A stretch of 64,000 bases of DNA, taken from the NCBI GenBank assembly GCA_032717465.1, contig CM064653.1, positions 38,748,555 through 38,812,554 of the forward strand, in the 5' to 3' direction. The notes beneath the pieces are model-generated. The model made no database searches and was not told the DNA's origin. It saw nothing but the letters and a program-made list of their open reading frames with translations. Shown one piece after another: positions 63,285 to 64,000 of the stretch; the stretch's first letter is position 1, and every line of letters starts with the position of its first letter. This DNA is from Coenobita brevimanus. Its lineage: Eukaryota; Arthropoda; Malacostraca; Decapoda; Coenobitidae. Made by a program: the position numbers and the translations under genes.

Positions 63285-63535
63285 ATTCCGTTCGTCTCTC
63301 CCGCATCTATCTGTGTCATTTCTGTTTGTCTCTCCCGTATCTGTTTCATTTCCGTTCTTCTCTCTTGCATTATCCGTTTCAATTCCATTCGTCTCTCCCG
63401 TATCTGTTTCAATTCCGTTCGTGTCTCCCGTATCTGTTTCAATTCCGTTCGTGTCTCCCGTATCTGTTTCAATTCCGTTCGTCTTTCCCGTATCTGTTTC
63501 AATTCCGTTCATCTCTCCTGCATCTGTTTCATTGC
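63285..63535. repeat. 30-bp minisatellite open on both strands
   Basis: About eight units of 30 bp with core TCTCCCGTATCTGTTTCAAT. The four units across about 63385-63510 are almost identical. The minus strand is open for 190 codons (63141-63713, decapeptide GETNGIETDT) and the plus strand for 175. The minus-strand frame begins inside the FB-B element on the right, so its first 50 codons are transposon sequence; it is not a gene. Confidence 0.9.
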
Positions 63536-63557
63536 TGGATTCATTGATGTTAAATTT

Positions 63558-63764
63558 TAAGCCCGTAGGAAGCTCCCTAACAACTTTTCCACGATTTAGT
63601 TTATGGCACATTACTGTCCTCTTATGCGTTATACAAACCCTTACAATATTGCCATACTCTTCACAAATAACGCATAAAAGAGAATTAACTAGATATACCA
63701 TTAAACAAATCACTAAGGATGATGTGTTAGGGAGCTTCCTTAACCGACAAGAATACAGGCCTTA
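63558..63764. repeat. FB-B copy 8, best-preserved foldback
   Basis: Left arm AGGAAGCTCCCTAACAACTT. Right arm ATGTGTTAGGGAGCTTCCTT with AACCGACAAGAATACAGGCC. An inner pair CTCTTATGCGTTAT (63619-63632) and ATAACGCATAAAAGAG (63667-63682) is also inverted, so almost the whole element can fold. The outermost left arm is shortened to TAAGCCCGTA. Confidence 0.85.
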
Positions 63765-63922
63765 GTTTGACACAGTAGAAAACCACGAATATTACCAACT
63801 ACAGACGGATGATAATACGCCCCTCAGTCCACTACGTCACATTTAAGCAGACAAGAATCCAGCAATGATAGAGAGATATAGTAGGCGAACAAACTTTTGT
63901 ATCTGACTGTACATAATGTTAC

Positions 63923-63923
<1 letters not shown>

Positions 63924-63956
<33 letters not shown>
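63924..63956. repeat. Poly-A run of 33
   Basis: 33 consecutive A residues. This could be the tail of a retroposon to the left, but no tRNA-like head or LINE sequence was recognised in 63765-63923. Confidence 0.8.
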
Positions 63957-63958
<2 letters not shown>

Positions 63959-64000
63959 TACTACACTCTTTTACTACAATATTTTTACAACCCGGCCAAG

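Noticed and set aside
63141..63713. 190-codon frame with a Met start and acidic decapeptide repeats
   Set aside because: Start region is the FB-B transposable element and the middle is a minisatellite; coding is unsupported.

Overview
This window looks like gene-poor animal nuclear DNA that is very rich in repeats. The evidence is an intact-looking but dead non-LTR retrotransposon, tRNA-headed SINE-like elements, dispersed palindromic elements, and about sixteen (GT/CA)n arrays of 60 to 294 bp. I found no bacterial-style operon, no rRNA, no CRISPR array and no convincing host protein-coding exon. The density of (GT)n, (GA)n and trinucleotide repeats recalls published decapod crustacean genomes (crab, shrimp or lobster). 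That assignment is an inference from repeat style, not from a marker gene.

Layout. 0-5 kb: a 53-bp minisatellite, polypyrimidine DNA, and the first copies of three dispersed families. I name them here PAL-A (palindromic, core CAGACGATTTTATTCAGC), FB-B (foldback, arms containing TTAAGGAAGCTCCCTAACA) and TR-C (CACTTCTTCATGACTAGCAC). 5.1-5.5 kb: a SINE with a 33-A tail. 6-8.1 kb: a 103-bp duplication and a 30-bp minisatellite. 8.2-32 kb: kilobase-long polypyrimidine and polypurine blocks that switch strand, joined by very long (GT)n/(GA)n arrays. 32-35 kb: more microsatellites and a second SINE copy. 35.17-37.55 kb: a 5'-truncated, probably RTE-type LINE with one frameshift and two stop codons, flanked by an 11-bp direct repeat and inserted in a PAL-A copy. 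39.8-42.1 kb: three diverged copies of a roughly 400-bp module. 43.2-48.0 kb: a dense nest of PAL-A and FB-B copies. 49-50 kb: tRNA-like heads. 50.6-53.5 kb: two adjoining degenerate satellite-like arrays. 53.5-59.4 kb: AT-rich DNA with scattered dispersed repeats. 59.5-61.9 kb: pyrimidine minisatellites. 62-64 kb: an inverted compound microsatellite, a second 30-bp minisatellite and a well-preserved FB-B copy.

The most interesting candidate for something undescribed is PAL-A. More than twenty copies or fragments share a conserved core in both orientations. Several copies are bounded by TTAA followed by CCC, the boundary expected of piggyBac-type (TTAA-target) non-autonomous elements. FB-B is a second family built as a near-complete palindrome. 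Neither encodes a protein here, so both would depend on a transposase encoded elsewhere. No host genes work together in this window; its biology is mobile and tandem DNA.
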